A stretch of 64,000 nucleotides of DNA, taken from assembly GCF_017811155.1 (NCBI RefSeq), contig NZ_JACVCV010000021.1:1-64000 (forward strand), in the 5' to 3' direction. Source of the DNA: Lunatimonas salinarum (GTDB lineage Bacteria; Bacteroidota; Bacteroidia; Cytophagales; Cyclobacteriaceae). The notes beneath the pieces are model-generated. The model was not told the origin of the DNA, made no database searches, and was given only the letters and a program-made list of their open reading frames with translations. Positions 10,160 to 19,063 of this stretch are shown in pieces (the first letter of the stretch is position 1; each line of letters starts with the position of its first letter). Both the position numbers and the translations under genes were made by a program.

Positions 10160-11053
10160 CTATCGGTTGTTTTCAACACGTTCCAATCTCTCAATCAGCA
10201 TGTCCATTTTTTGGTTCTGAGATATAATATATAGTGTAAGCTCTTCGATCTTCTTGAGCAGCAATACATTTATCTCCCCTAGATTTACCCCGTTTGCCAT
10301 CACCTCTGCCTCGTTGGGGATATTTGGAAGGTGGCCATTTTCCCGGATGAACCCTTCTACTTCACTTAGGGGCATTAGGTTATAGTCTGATCTGAACACA
10401 TAGTCCGGCCATCCTGCGGTGGTTATGTTCACTTCTTTGGCCTTAACGGTTCCGTTGACGTTAATTCCACCATCATTAAACATAGCCTGCACGCCATTGT
10501 TGGCATATCCAAGGATCAACCAACTTACAGAAGTTCCATTGTTGGAGAATTGTCGAAGAAACTGCCCGCTACCGTTAGAATGAACCTCGGTATAACTGGA
10601 TGCAGTACCGGTCCATTTTGTGGAGCCAGCTACCTGAAGACGGTGTGTGGGACTGGTCGTACCGATGCCTACGTTCCCGCTTCCCAAAATGGTCATTCGA
10701 GTCTGAAAATTTCCTCCAGATTTTCCTGCCTGAAAATAAATATGGCGGTCGGTAGTGGTGGTGGATGTAGGTGAAGCGCGCAGATAAAGGTGCTTTTGAT
10801 TGGCGCCTTGGTCATCGCTTGTTATATAAACCCCGTTCGCATCGGAGTTTATCTTTAGGTAATTATTCCCATCTGGCCGTTGCAATACCACATCGCCTTT
10901 TACATGCAGCGGAACACTCGGGCTTGTCGTTCCTATTCCAACATTTCCCGATGTTGGAAAGGTATTCGTCTGCGCCGATCCAAAGTTTGAACCCAAGGCA
11001 ATTATCAGACTTAGAAATAGGAATTTCTTAATTGAACGATTTGTTATATACAT
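10160..11053 (-). CDS. GNVGIGT-repeat surface/tail-fibre-like protein
   Basis: A 297-aa protein with a signal peptide (to about residue 27). Two or three copies of the motif GNVGIGTTSP occur at about residues 36, 124 and flanking sites, each followed by LHVKG or LQVAG, the signature of tail-fibre-like Bacteroidota surface proteins. The C-terminus (YNLMPLSEVEGFIRENGHLP through LLLKKIEELTLYIISQNQKM) matches the conserved end module of this family, with a terminal coiled coil likely to trimerise. It is the first gene of the minus-strand RHS locus. A gap of about 180 bp separates it from the coiled-coil barrel gene, so it may be a separate transcript. An adhesin or display role is inferred. Confidence 0.75.
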   Translation of the reverse strand: MYITNRSIKKFLFLSLIIALGSNFGSAQTNTFPTSGNVGIGTTSPSVPLHVKGDVVLQRPDGNNYLKINSDANGVYITSDDQGANQKHLYLRASPTSTTTTDRHIYFQAGKSGGNFQTRMTILGSGNVGIGTTSPTHRLQVAGSTKWTGTASSYTEVHSNGSGQFLRQFSNNGTSVSWLILGYANNGVQAMFNDGGINVNGTVKAKEVNITTAGWPDYVFRSDYNLMPLSEVEGFIRENGHLPNIPNEAEVMANGVNLGEINVLLLKKIEELTLYIISQNQKMDMLIERLERVENNR

Positions 11054-12214
11054 ATTTTTGAAATAATTAGAAATTTACACGTTATTCCAGCCTGTTTCAG
11101 TCGGCATTTTTCAACGATATTTTATGTAATTGATTATATCAGTCAATTGGCTTAATTATGAATTAAGCTGAACCATCGTTAATCCACATATTCAACAATC
11201 AATAAATGTATTAATTGATACAAATGCGAACCGGTGTTGCCTATCTGCCAAAAAAATGACAAGACAAAACTGTATGAAAAACCTGCTTATTGACGCTAAG
11301 CAGATTCACCCTCACTTTCAAAATTAACTGAAAGAAAAACAAATCAACTCTACAGGGGATTTTCTGTCTAAAAGGCCATATTCGATTTAGGGGAAATATT
11401 AATGCATAAGCCTTCTTTTGGTTTTACCTATAAAATTAAAGAACAGCTAAGACAAACTACTTCTACTAACCTTCGGGACGCCAACAGGTCTCCACGAATG
11501 TATGATGTATGCACGGTCTTACGGGAAAGGATTTTGAATCAAAATTCAGCAGTGAGAGATATCCAATATCTTTGGATGGGGTTAGGATACTACCCAACAA
11601 ACACATACAAGAAACCATACCCTTGAAAATTAAAAGTGAGTAAAAATTTTCTACATAACTATTGAAGCAGATACGATTTAAAAGGTCATTATCAAAAATA
11701 AAATGATGATGCTTCTATACCTTGGCAGCTCCATGATTATTTGTACGAAATATAAATGGAAAAATTTTTAAAACAAATAGTGATAAATTATTTTTTTTAC
11801 GCTAGGATCTCTAAAATACGAAAAAAAAGACTTCATATTTTTATTAATAACGGTAATTTTAAATTTACATTTAAAAAAAATTAATGAAAGTCAATAAATA
11901 ATTTATATAATATTATTTTAATTTAAAACGGAATAACCGTTGTTTCGAAAAAGAAAAATGCTGCAGCTGGAGCAGCCCGTTTCCGTCGGGGATAGGACCG
12001 ATTGAACAGTTACGGTTAAGATTTCTAAGCTTTGGATTGGTACTTTTGAGGATGTGGTGTCCTATCAAAATTAATTTCCGGGAAATTTCTTAATTCAATT
12101 GTCATGCTAACATGTTTAAAGTCAATTACATAAAATTTCGACATCCTAGCCTGACAGTTGAATGACACATGATCGCTATCTCTCATTCAAACGGTCTTTG
12201 TGACGCTAAAAACC
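11054..12214. other. AT-rich intergenic region with no supported gene
   Basis: About 1.16 kb of low-GC sequence upstream of the RHS locus. It holds a perfect 7-bp hairpin CTGCTTA/TAAGCAG at 11283-11303. An open frame on the plus strand at 11402-11626 encodes 74 aa with no recognisable motif, weak start context and no partner. I do not call it a gene. The stretch 11760-11940 is nearly all A and T. The region may contain the promoter of the RHS locus, but I see no convincing consensus. Confidence 0.5.
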
Positions 12215-12251
12215 AAAAAACCAGCTCAGAATAAAATCTGGGCTGGTTTTT
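12215..12251 (-). terminator. Rho-independent terminator after Gfo/Idh gene
   Basis: A long stem (AAAACCAGCTCAGA with TCTGGGCTGGTTTT, one mismatch) around ATAAAA is followed on the minus strand by a T-rich tract. It sits 45 bp after the stop of the minus-strand oxidoreductase gene. The flanking A and T runs would let it act in both directions. Confidence 0.85.
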
Positions 12252-12295
12252 AACAAACTGGTCGCCTATTTTTTCAGCAGACCCTATTATTGAAA

Positions 12296-13762
12296 TTATA
12301 CTTTAAATCCTTCTCTGTACGTACGGCCAACGAACTGATTGGCTTCTTCCAGGTTGGTGATCCGCATGTTTTCACCGTCCCAAAGCAACTTCTTACGGGC
12401 GAAGAATTCCATTTGGCCTTTGCTGTTTTCTCTCCTGAGCAGGTAGCTGCGGATGGCCAGGTTGCCCATCAATACCGTCTCGGTCATAGGTCCGGCGTAG
12501 TCAAAGGAGGAGGTAAGTTCCTTGTGCTCTTTGCTGTTGAACCCGGCCTTGCAGGCATCTACCCACTTGCGCTGGTGCCCATATTCGGGCTCCTCCATTT
12601 CCTCCACCTCGGGGCCAAATTCCTGGGTTCCGTCGTTGAGATACAGTTTTGGCATGAGTGGTGAGCTGTCGTTGATATTCGTACTGATGATTCCTTTGTC
12701 ACCGATAATCAACACCCCATTGGCACTGTTTGCGCCTCCGATGTCGTGGTCGGCAGGGATGATGTCCGGATGTGCCGGGCGTATGCCTCCGTCCATCCAG
12801 GTCATCTCAATGGGAGATTTTGATTTTTGGGTAGCATTGAAGTGGAGTGTGATAAAGGAGGTAGCAGGAGCACCTTCCGGATTAAAGTCGGCGTTCCACA
12901 TGCCCGAATAAACAGCACCCACACTGCATTCTGCATCCGTAGGATACATCAGGCCCAGCGTTCGGAAGGGAATATCGATCAGGTGACAGCCAACGTCGCC
13001 CAATGCGCCCGTACCGTAATCCCACCAGCCTCTCCAGTTGAAGGGATGCATGTTTGGCGTGTAAGGCTTGTACTCTGCGGGGCCTAGCCAAAGATTCCAG
13101 TCCAGGTCATTCGGCTTTTGGCTGGCGTCCGGCTTGGGCATAGGTCCTCCCTGTGGCCATACGGGGCGGTTGGTCCAGATCTGAACCTTGGATACTTTGC
13201 CGATTTTGTCGGAGTCGATCCATCCCTGCACCATGTTCAGCAAGGGGTTGGATCCGCCCTGATTGCCCATTTGGGTTACAATCTTGTTTTTCCGCGCCAT
13301 TTCGGTCAGCAATCGGGCTTCCCGGATATTGTGGGTCATGGGTTTTTGCACATAGACGTGAACGCCTCTTTCCATGGCATATGCTGCCGCAGGGCCGTGC
13401 ACGTGGTCGGGCGTAGAAATAGTCACTGCGTCGATGTCTTTTTCCTTGTCCAGCATTTCCCGGTAATCGGCATAGAGCTTTGCTTTTGGAAATGCTTCGA
13501 CCGAACGTTTGGCAGAACCGGAAAAGTCTACGTCGCAGAGGGCTACCACACGTTCCCTGCCATTGACGGAAGCATTGCGGATATCGCTGGCACCTTTTCC
13601 TCCGGCACCGATAGCCGCTAGGTTTAGCTGGTCACTGGGGGCCGTGTACCCAACCCCGCCAAGCACATGTCGAGGGACAATCAAAATGGAGGAAGCGATG
13701 GCGGCGTTTTTGATAAAATTGCGCCGGGAGCTTTCCATGGGCTCGTTTTTAGGTTTTTTCAT
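12296..13762 (-). CDS. Tat-exported Gfo/Idh/MocA family oxidoreductase
   Basis: A 488-aa protein beginning with a twin-arginine signal (SSRRNFIKNAAIASS, residues 11-25), so probably exported folded to the periplasm with its NAD(P) cofactor. The Rossmann motif GAGGKGASD lies near residue 52, and VQKPMTHN near residue 138 replaces the usual EKP signature and carries the catalytic lysine. The C-terminal domain has the dimerisation sheet typical of the larger, roughly 450-490-aa Bacteroidota subfamily. Members oxidise or reduce sugar hydroxyls, often at C3 of glycosides. The substrate cannot be read from the sequence. It is the last gene of a minus-strand group with a carboxypeptidase and phosphodiesterases, but a structured 266-bp gap separates it from the carboxypeptidase gene. 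Confidence 0.9.
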   Translation of the reverse strand: MKKPKNEPMESSRRNFIKNAAIASSILIVPRHVLGGVGYTAPSDQLNLAAIGAGGKGASDIRNASVNGRERVVALCDVDFSGSAKRSVEAFPKAKLYADYREMLDKEKDIDAVTISTPDHVHGPAAAYAMERGVHVYVQKPMTHNIREARLLTEMARKNKIVTQMGNQGGSNPLLNMVQGWIDSDKIGKVSKVQIWTNRPVWPQGGPMPKPDASQKPNDLDWNLWLGPAEYKPYTPNMHPFNWRGWWDYGTGALGDVGCHLIDIPFRTLGLMYPTDAECSVGAVYSGMWNADFNPEGAPATSFITLHFNATQKSKSPIEMTWMDGGIRPAHPDIIPADHDIGGANSANGVLIIGDKGIISTNINDSSPLMPKLYLNDGTQEFGPEVEEMEEPEYGHQRKWVDACKAGFNSKEHKELTSSFDYAGPMTETVLMGNLAIRSYLLRRENSKGQMEFFARKKLLWDGENMRITNLEEANQFVGRTYREGFKV

Positions 13763-13791
13763 TTGGTTGTATTTTGATTTTTAAAGGTTAC

Positions 13792-13870
13792 TTTTCCCCA
13801 CGGAATTCCGAAGGGGAAATTGCACTTGATTTGTTACCTACTCGGTGGTAGGAGGGGGGCAGTGCAATTT
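13792..13870 (-). promoter_or_regulatory. Nested inverted repeats in the leader of the Gfo/Idh gene
   Basis: Two hairpins are stacked 30-110 bp upstream of the ATG at 13762. The distal one has perfect 10-bp arms AAATTGCACT (13817-13826) and AGTGCAATTT (13861-13870), with an inner CCTAC/GTAGG stem. The proximal one pairs TTTTCCCC with GGGGAAA around the palindrome GGAATTCC. It could be a structured mRNA leader, an operator, a terminator for the upstream carboxypeptidase gene, or a small repeat element. I recognise no riboswitch class. Confidence 0.45.
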
Positions 13871-14028
13871 CTTGTTAATCGACGAGAAAACCGCAATTCT
13901 AATAGCTAATGAAAACAATAAACTCTTTTTAACCTAATAAAAAGGGATCGATATTTCCATTTCCTTGCTGAGTGGTATACCCCGGTTGATGGCAATTGGG
14001 CCATTGGCAACTTGACAAACGAAAGGGA

Positions 14029-15174
14029 TTACTCCCATAGCAGGCGTTCGGCCATGACATAGCGGAAAATTTCCTCGTAAAGTGTAAGCTGTATGTCCAG
14101 AATCTGTTCATAGCTCGTGCCGTCTTCAATCGTGCCGTGCGGGCTTTCGAAGGTGAACGCCATGGTACCAGAAGCATGGTGCAATGCACTAACCAGGTTG
14201 AACGAACTGCGCGGAGGAAACTGTTCGTCTTCCGGGGCTACTTTCAACGACCAATTTGAACCCCGGTTAGGAAGTCCCAGAGAAATAAGCCGGTTGTTCA
14301 GCTGCCTGGCAAAATCATCGATACGCCTTTTCATAAAATGAGGTGCATGCGCATTTTGGATGACAAACGGGGTACAGGAGCAGGAATGCAGCGATACCGT
14401 GATATCCGGCACCTCTTCCAGAGCGATCTTCATAATGGCTTTGGTTTCGTCTGCCATAGGCGCAAAGAACTCATCGTGCATGATATTGATGCCGTCATCA
14501 TTAAAGTAGGCGCCTAAAATTCCCACATCACCCTGCATGGGGTGCAGCGCTTTGGCGTGGGGCCAACGCCAGAGTGTGCCATCCTTTTTAGTTCCCTGCC
14601 CGTACTTGGTCATGGTCTCTTCGGGCAAGCCTACAAAGGTGTCGTAGGGCACTCGTCTCCTTCCGTCGGGATTGCCTGTGGGAAGGATGATCACCCTGCT
14701 TTTGTGAAAGAACTCCCCAAGTTCCGGCCAGGCCTTTCCCCGCAGGTCTTTGCCGGTTTCTGCGATCTCAAGCAGGTTAACCAAACCCACTATACCCTCC
14801 GCTTCCTGGCCATGCACTGGACCGATGAAGTAAACCACCGGTTTCGTATCCGCTCCCTTCCGGGCATAAAAAGCGGGATTCTGGGCCGCCACTGCGGAGT
14901 TATAGTTGGCCTGTCCCTTGAAGCCCTCTTTTTCACCATAATAAACGGCATACACCGGCAATCCACCAGGAGAAGTGGCAATTTGGGCCACCTCGCCCCT
15001 TTGGAGTTTGGCGATCGCTTGTTCGATATCCATCAGGGTTCCTCTGTAAAACACCGGGATATCGGGTTGCTTTGGCGGATCCCCAGGCTGTAGCAACAGC
15101 TGGGCAATGGCAACCTCGCAATGGATAAAGAGCATAAGGGCGACAGCAAGTAGTTTAAAAACAGGTTGTTGCAT
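14029..15174 (-). CDS. Secreted M14-family zinc carboxypeptidase-like peptidase
   Basis: A 381-aa protein with a signal peptide (cleavage near AIAQ, residue about 24). The zinc motif HxxE appears as HGQEAEG near residue 120, the substrate-binding region as PTGNPDGRRR near residue 175, and a likely third zinc His in DITVSLHSCSC. The catalytic glutamate is probably in MAFTFESPHG near residue 345. Together these mark the M14 fold. Family members remove C-terminal residues from peptides or cleave murein peptides or amide conjugates. The gene lies about 100 bp downstream of the DUF1330 gene on the same strand. The substrate is unknown. Confidence 0.85.
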   Translation of the reverse strand: MQQPVFKLLAVALMLFIHCEVAIAQLLLQPGDPPKQPDIPVFYRGTLMDIEQAIAKLQRGEVAQIATSPGGLPVYAVYYGEKEGFKGQANYNSAVAAQNPAFYARKGADTKPVVYFIGPVHGQEAEGIVGLVNLLEIAETGKDLRGKAWPELGEFFHKSRVIILPTGNPDGRRRVPYDTFVGLPEETMTKYGQGTKKDGTLWRWPHAKALHPMQGDVGILGAYFNDDGINIMHDEFFAPMADETKAIMKIALEEVPDITVSLHSCSCTPFVIQNAHAPHFMKRRIDDFARQLNNRLISLGLPNRGSNWSLKVAPEDEQFPPRSSFNLVSALHHASGTMAFTFESPHGTIEDGTSYEQILDIQLTLYEEIFRYVMAERLLWE

Positions 15175-15276
15175 GGGTTTATTGGTTGCTTGGTTAATTA
15201 ATTTGACTGTAATTCAACACCGGAATGGGGTGTGACCTATTTCCCCAAGCCATCGCTTAGTCTGTAGGAGGTAGGC

Positions 15277-15567
15277 CTATACAAGTCCTTCCACCAGTAG
15301 CATGTTGGTATGAGCGGCTTCTTGGCGGATTTTTCGTGCCGCTGTATAGGCTTCGGAATGCCACCAAGCACGTGCCTGATCCGCAGAGGGAAATTCCAGT
15401 AAGATGATGCGTTCTGGGTTCCAGTCCCCCTCTAGTGGTTCGGATGCACCTCCGCGGACGACAAACCGACCACCAAAGGGCTCCAAGCTCGACGGGGTTA
15501 GGGCTTTGTACGCTTCGTATCTTTCCGGGTCATGGATGCTGACTTCGACAATCACATAGGCTGGCAT
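15277..15567 (-). CDS. DUF1330 family protein
   Basis: A 96-aa protein with the DUF1330 pattern: an N-terminal strand MPAYVIVEVSIHDPERYEAY, then GGRFVVRGG, and RIILLEFPSADQARAWWHSE with the aromatic WW and SEAY motif. The fold is a ferredoxin-like dimeric alpha/beta barrel related to small monooxygenase-like domains. No reaction is established for most members. It begins 24 bp after the phosphodiesterase stop on the same strand, so is probably co-transcribed with it. Confidence 0.9.
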   Translation of the reverse strand: MPAYVIVEVSIHDPERYEAYKALTPSSLEPFGGRFVVRGGASEPLEGDWNPERIILLEFPSADQARAWWHSEAYTAARKIRQEAAHTNMLLVEGLV

Positions 15568-15591
15568 AGCTGTCGGGTAGGTTAGGTTAGC

Positions 15592-17184
15592 TTATTTCAA
15601 GTATTTTTCGGTCAGAATTTGCTTGGGAATACCGGGCCCTTGGATACTGACATTCAAGTCCTGTCCTCCAAAATCATCAAAGTACCACACTTCCAGTTGA
15701 TGCGACCCTGCGGACAGAGCGATTTTTCCGCTAACCTCTGTCAATCCATGGGAACCATCGTTGTCGATCAATTTTTCACCATTGATAAAGAGGAAACTTC
15801 CATCGTCTGAATTTGCGTAGAAGAGGTACTCTCCATCCTGCGGAAGGTTCAGCGTGGCAGTGAAAACCAAGGCAAACTGATCCTCTCGGTGGCTGATTTC
15901 ATCCAGACTGATTTCATGACTTTTTCCCGACTTAATCGGCGTCATCGTATCGAGCGCTGGCAGTGCGGTAAAGGTTCCCTCATAGTACTTCCAAGATACC
16001 TTGGTGTTTCCAGTGGCCAGTCGGTATTCGGTAGCTTCGATGCGGCTTTTCTGTCCATTGACGATGTTGACTACCTTCAATGCGGCATTGTGCTTTAGTT
16101 GGATAGGTGCTTGATAGGGAGTCGAGTTACTATCCGGGTCCGATCCGTCCAGCGTGTAGTAAAGGCTACCATTCGACTGACGGAGAAGTAGGTTAACGGA
16201 TACTTCAGCAGCATTGATAAAGCCACCCTTGGGTTCTATGTGGGGGATGGCCACAAAGGCTTTTTTACCCGTTACAGGGGTCATTGCCTCGGCCATCACT
16301 CGCCCGATGGTGCCGGCGGGTGGTGTTACTCCCAGAAAATAGGCGAGGGTAGGAGCCACGTCGTAGATGTAATAGGGTTCTTCGAGGACCTTTCCGGCTG
16401 TTACTCCTTTGCCGTACAGGAGGATGGGGATTTCGAGTTCATAGAGCGTTCTTCCTCCATGCCCAAAGTTGATGCCTCCGTGGTCTCCCGTGATCAGGAT
16501 GACGGCTTCGTCCATGAGTCCTTCCTTTTCCAGTCTATCGATAAAGGCACCGATTTTTTGATCGTAATAGCTGATCATGTTGTAGTAGCCGTGCGTGTCG
16601 TGGCCGTGTTCATGTCCGGCGGCGTCGGTTTCGTCGATGCCCAAAAAAAGAAAATCCGGCCGTTCCGCAAAGAAATGATCGACGGCGGTATCAAAAACCT
16701 CCGTGCCGCTTTTTGAGCGAAAGTGCTTGTCGACCACACTCATTTCAAACATCCGAGACAGGCCACTCCATTCATAAAAAAAGTGGATGCGTGACTCAGG
16801 TCGTTGTTCTCTCATCCAGGACAATAGGCTGGGATAGACATTTTCCGGACCTGTTCGAATGGGGTCCCAATGCGGGCTGTCCCTTTCCCAGCTGTTGTCA
16901 TAAATGCCATGTTGTACGGGATCTACCCCGGTCAACATGGAAGTCCAATTGGGCGTGCTTACCGTAGGCAGCACACAACGGGCATAGGGGGCGAGTGCCC
17001 CGCCTTTGATCATTTTGTCCATGGCCGGAGTGGCGGCTTTTTGCAGGCCCCGCGAGCTAAAGGCATCTAATCCAATGAGGATCACGTGTTTGGCTTTCGG
17101 TGTATTGGATTGACTGTAGCTCGGATAGGTATGGGCCAGTAATCCGATGCCGAAAACCAGCAGGGCGAGGAGGCGTGGGTACAT
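15592..17184 (-). CDS. Alkaline-phosphatase-superfamily phosphodiesterase with CHB_HEX_C and PA14 domains
   Basis: A 530-aa secreted protein (signal peptide to about residue 25). Residues about 33-310 form a type I phosphodiesterase/nucleotide pyrophosphatase domain: metal Asp in LIGLDAFSSRG, the nucleophile region LPTVSTPNWTSMLTG, and the metal sites DETDAAGHEHG and TGDHGG. Residues about 315-390 resemble the chitobiase C-terminal beta-sandwich (SNGSLYYTLDGSDPDSNSTP). Residues about 395-530 form a PA14-like domain (GEYLFYANSDDGSFLFINGE, LEVWYFDDFGG). The accessory domains suggest binding to glycans, so the target could be a phosphodiester-linked glycan or phospholipid head group. It sits 10 bp after a glycerophosphodiesterase gene. 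Confidence 0.88.
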   Translation of the reverse strand: MYPRLLALLVFGIGLLAHTYPSYSQSNTPKAKHVILIGLDAFSSRGLQKAATPAMDKMIKGGALAPYARCVLPTVSTPNWTSMLTGVDPVQHGIYDNSWERDSPHWDPIRTGPENVYPSLLSWMREQRPESRIHFFYEWSGLSRMFEMSVVDKHFRSKSGTEVFDTAVDHFFAERPDFLFLGIDETDAAGHEHGHDTHGYYNMISYYDQKIGAFIDRLEKEGLMDEAVILITGDHGGINFGHGGRTLYELEIPILLYGKGVTAGKVLEEPYYIYDVAPTLAYFLGVTPPAGTIGRVMAEAMTPVTGKKAFVAIPHIEPKGGFINAAEVSVNLLLRQSNGSLYYTLDGSDPDSNSTPYQAPIQLKHNAALKVVNIVNGQKSRIEATEYRLATGNTKVSWKYYEGTFTALPALDTMTPIKSGKSHEISLDEISHREDQFALVFTATLNLPQDGEYLFYANSDDGSFLFINGEKLIDNDGSHGLTEVSGKIALSAGSHQLEVWYFDDFGGQDLNVSIQGPGIPKQILTEKYLK

Positions 17185-17194
17185 GGTGGGGAGG

Positions 17195-17983
17195 TTATTG
17201 GTTGATGTTGCCGACTAGCGTAAGTAGTAATTCGGGTTCATCCGTGGTGATGAAATCCACCTGCTTTTCCAATAGCCAACGCATATCTTCCTCTTTATTT
17301 ACTGTCCAAACATTTACAGTCAATCCCAAGTCTTGCGCTTCTTTGATCCAATGTGGATTTTCTTTTACCACCCGCAAATTGTAGTCAAAACCAAAATAGC
17401 CTTCAGATTTTAGCTCCTGTGGGGTTTTTTCTCCGGTCAAATAAGCGACGTTGGCGTCGGGATCCAGTCTGATAAGCTCACTGCCGATGTTTTTGTCAAA
17501 GGTGATATAGTCCACCCATTTTTCTGCACCCATCTTTCTCACCATCTCTACTACCTTAGCGGCAATCTCTCTGCCCCGTTCATCGCCCATACGTGTGGGC
17601 TTTACCTCCATGATCAGTTTCGTTTTGTTTTGTGTCATTCCCTTGCGGAGGTACTCCTCCACGGTAGGTAAGCGCTCTCCGTTTGGAAGACGCAAGGTCT
17701 GCACCTCCTCATAGGTTGCTTCTTCGATGACCATCCCTTCGTAATCCGCATCGTGGTTTAGGACCAAGACGCCATCTTTGGTCATCCAGACGTCAAATTC
17801 CGAGCCCATGCAGCCGAGGTCAAAAGCTTCTTGGAGGGATGCGATGGAATTTTGAGGTAGGCCTTTTGCCTTCCAAGCCCCTCGGTGGGCGATTACTTTG
17901 TTATCAAGGAAGGTGTTTTGTTCGCTTTGGCAGGACATAAGGAGTAAAAGCGTGAAAAGCGTTAATATTGAAGGAAATTTCAT
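17195..17983 (-). CDS. Glycerophosphodiester phosphodiesterase family lipoprotein
   Basis: I place the start at 17983, where MKFPSILTLFTLLLLMSCQS forms a lipoprotein signal with Cys at residue 18. The longer frame to 18040 adds a polar extension. The GDPD hallmarks are AHRGAW, the metal-binding pair in GSEFDVWMTKDG and the catalytic His in VLNHDADYEG. A later TIM-barrel region ends with VNVWTVNKEEDMRWLL. It hydrolyses glycerophosphodiesters to glycerol-3-phosphate and an alcohol in known members. As a lipoprotein it probably acts in the periplasm or at the outer membrane. It is the first gene of the minus-strand group that continues with the phosphodiesterase. Confidence 0.9.
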   Translation of the reverse strand: MKFPSILTLFTLLLLMSCQSEQNTFLDNKVIAHRGAWKAKGLPQNSIASLQEAFDLGCMGSEFDVWMTKDGVLVLNHDADYEGMVIEEATYEEVQTLRLPNGERLPTVEEYLRKGMTQNKTKLIMEVKPTRMGDERGREIAAKVVEMVRKMGAEKWVDYITFDKNIGSELIRLDPDANVAYLTGEKTPQELKSEGYFGFDYNLRVVKENPHWIKEAQDLGLTVNVWTVNKEEDMRWLLEKQVDFITTDEPELLLTLVGNINQ

Positions 17984-18173
17984 GGATGTGAATAGCTTTG
18001 TAAAACGTACAATGTTCGGCTTATCTAGTTGTTTTCGCAAAGTAATTATTTTATTTTAATGTTAAGTACTCATCAAGCAATGAAATCAGGGATAAATGTT
18101 GCTATCAAAAGAGGAATAAGAAGCCGGGTCAGGGCTATCCATCGTCACGAAAAACCATAAGTTACTAACTAAA

Positions 18174-18178
18174 AGGAG
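18174..18178 (+). promoter_or_regulatory. Canonical Shine-Dalgarno of the LamG lipoprotein gene
   Basis: AGGAG lies 6 bp before the ATG at 18185. A clear SD is unusual here, since most genes in this window have A-rich, SD-poor leaders. It fixes the start codon. Confidence 0.7.
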
Positions 18179-18184
18179 CCGTAT

Positions 18185-19063
18185 ATGAAAAGGACCAAAT
18201 CGATTGCACGTATAGCTTTTTTGGTAGTGTTTAGTCTGTTCCTTGGCTGTGCGTCACCTTCCAACCGGCTGCGAAATCATCTCCTTCAAACGGAGGGCCT
18301 GATCGCTTTGTGGGATTTTTCCGAAGCGGCAGGTAATCCACGAATTGCCCAAGGGGTGGCGCCCTTTTCCCTGAGAGAAATGGGAAGGCCGATAGAACGG
18401 GTAAAGGAAGGGCCTATTTCCGGCTATGCTGCCTACCTGCACGATTCTGCGTTTTTCAGCCTGCCACATGCCGAAACGGGTCGGTTGAATATTCATGGGA
18501 AAGGGCAGGGGGTTACCGTAATGGCCTGGGTCAATTGGGAGGGAAATACCGGCTTTGTCGGTGGCATGTGGAACGAATACACGGATGGAGGTCGGCGCCA
18601 ATACGGTTTATTTGTGCATTTGCCGCATTACAACGGTGCCGATCAAGTCTGTGGACATATTTCCTACACGGGTAAACCCACGCCTCCTTTTCCGTACAGT
18701 TCTGACTACTCGGCCAGTAAGCAGACGTTGGAAAAGGGTGCTTGGCATTTCATTGTGTTTACCTATGACGGCACGTATATACGTTCGTATTTGGATGGTG
18801 TATTCGAAGCGCGTGAACCTGAATTGATACGCAATACCTCCGGATTTGAAGGATTGCCGGAGGGAATTGTTCAGTCCAAAAATCCCTATCACTTTCCGGA
18901 TGGCATGGGGGACAATGGATCTGACTTTACCGTAGGCGCTGTGGTATTGAGCCGCGGAATGGGAAATTTTTTCAAAGGAAAGATTGGCGGCCTTGCCGTT
19001 TTCGACCGCTCATTGACCAAACATGAGATACTGGAAATCAATAAGTTAACAGTTTTTAACTAA
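18185..19063 (+). CDS. LamG/concanavalin-A-like domain lipoprotein
   Basis: A 292-aa protein with a lipobox (SLFLGC, Cys at about residue 22). Residues about 38-285 form one LamG-like jelly-roll domain: GLIALWDFSE at the start, GVTVMAWVNWEG, WHFIVFTYDGTYIRSYLDGV and GKIGGLAVFDRSLT at the end. Such domains bind carbohydrates or occur as catalytic-looking lectin folds. No active-site residues are evident. It is flanked by a divergent glycerophosphodiesterase gene and overlaps tail to tail by 4 bp with the DUF6807 gene, so it is probably a single-gene transcript. Confidence 0.85.
   Translation: MKRTKSIARIAFLVVFSLFLGCASPSNRLRNHLLQTEGLIALWDFSEAAGNPRIAQGVAPFSLREMGRPIERVKEGPISGYAAYLHDSAFFSLPHAETGRLNIHGKGQGVTVMAWVNWEGNTGFVGGMWNEYTDGGRRQYGLFVHLPHYNGADQVCGHISYTGKPTPPFPYSSDYSASKQTLEKGAWHFIVFTYDGTYIRSYLDGVFEAREPELIRNTSGFEGLPEGIVQSKNPYHFPDGMGDNGSDFTVGAVVLSRGMGNFFKGKIGGLAVFDRSLTKHEILEINKLTVFN

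Noticed and set aside
9988-10194. Open frame of 68 aa on the minus strand
   Set aside because: It overlaps the 3' end of the GNVGIGT gene and the start of the coiled-coil gene, has no recognised motif and an unnatural start.
11402-11626. Open frame of 74 aa on the plus strand
   Set aside because: No family, weak start context, isolated in an AT-rich gap. Kept only as a note in the intergenic entry.
13118-13621. Long plus-strand frame opposite the Gfo/Idh gene
   Set aside because: It is a shadow frame of a well-supported minus-strand enzyme, with composition typical of antisense frames.
14542-15093. 183-aa plus-strand frame
   Set aside because: Antisense to the M14 peptidase and not similar to any protein family I know.
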